Assembly: GCA_026386995.1 (NCBI GenBank)
Contig: JAPLMO010000412.1
Coordinates: 1-12,160, forward strand
DNA: 12,160 bases
From: Planctomycetota bacterium
Lineage (GTDB): Bacteria; Planctomycetota; Phycisphaerae; FEN-1346
Reading direction: 5' to 3'
Shown: positions 12,134 to 12,160 of the stretch, piece after piece
Layout: every line of letters starts with the position of its first letter
How positions within the stretch are numbered: the stretch's first letter is position 1
Position numbers and translations under genes: made by a program
Notes under the pieces: model-generated
Told to the model about the DNA's origin: nothing
The model's input: the letters and a program-made list of their open reading frames with translations, nothing else
Database searches by the model: none

Positions 12134-12160
12134 GCGGTTGCCACGCCGACGCCTGAGCAG

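Overview
The window looks like chromosomal DNA of a planctomycete (Planctomycetota, probably an uncultured lineage). It is GC-rich. It carries an ECF sigma factor of the planctomycete 'FATTHWS' type next to a Ser/Thr kinase with RDD membrane domains, a Tat-exported NIPSNAP protein, a sulfatase of the planctomycete type with HEAT repeats, and several secreted proteins of families common in that phylum. No rRNA, tRNA, CRISPR array, phage gene or transposase gene was seen. The assignment rests on recognising families, not on a database search.

Layout: (1) 2-676, the C-terminal end of a gene cut by the window edge, with a lectin-like beta domain. (2) 716-4595, a two-gene signalling module: an ECF sigma factor that appears to be leaderless, then a 1018-residue membrane Ser/Thr kinase. 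The second half of the kinase repeats the kinase-plus-RDD plan in degenerate form. (3) 4596-6288, a repeat-rich stretch that contains one gene, the NIPSNAP protein. That gene is bracketed by a perfect 24-bp inverted repeat and, outside that, by GGGTGCCACGGCTGC-type palindromes. The 679 bp after it hold a 165-bp MITE-like element, a second palindrome family, a terminator-like hairpin and a composite palindrome array. (4) 6289-9835, three rightward genes for exported proteins: an LTXXQ/SGNH-hydrolase fusion, a small Ala/Lys-rich TPR-like protein, and an alkaline-phosphatase-superfamily phosphodiesterase. (5) 9877-11802, a leftward Tat-exported sulfatase with a HEAT-repeat C-terminus, convergent with the phosphodiesterase. 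(6) 11803-12160, gene-free apart from four hairpins.

How it fits together: the ECF/kinase pair is probably a regulatory unit. The other genes encode envelope or periplasmic enzymes and accessory proteins with no clear single pathway. Sulfatases, SGNH esterases and phosphodiesterases would suit the polysaccharide-degrading life of planctomycetes, but no substrate can be read from the sequence. The most unusual content is the dense, multi-family set of intergenic palindromes. They share flanks, pair with each other across genes, and show compensatory changes, as expected of non-autonomous REP- or MITE-like elements. I saw no defence or other system I could confidently call new.
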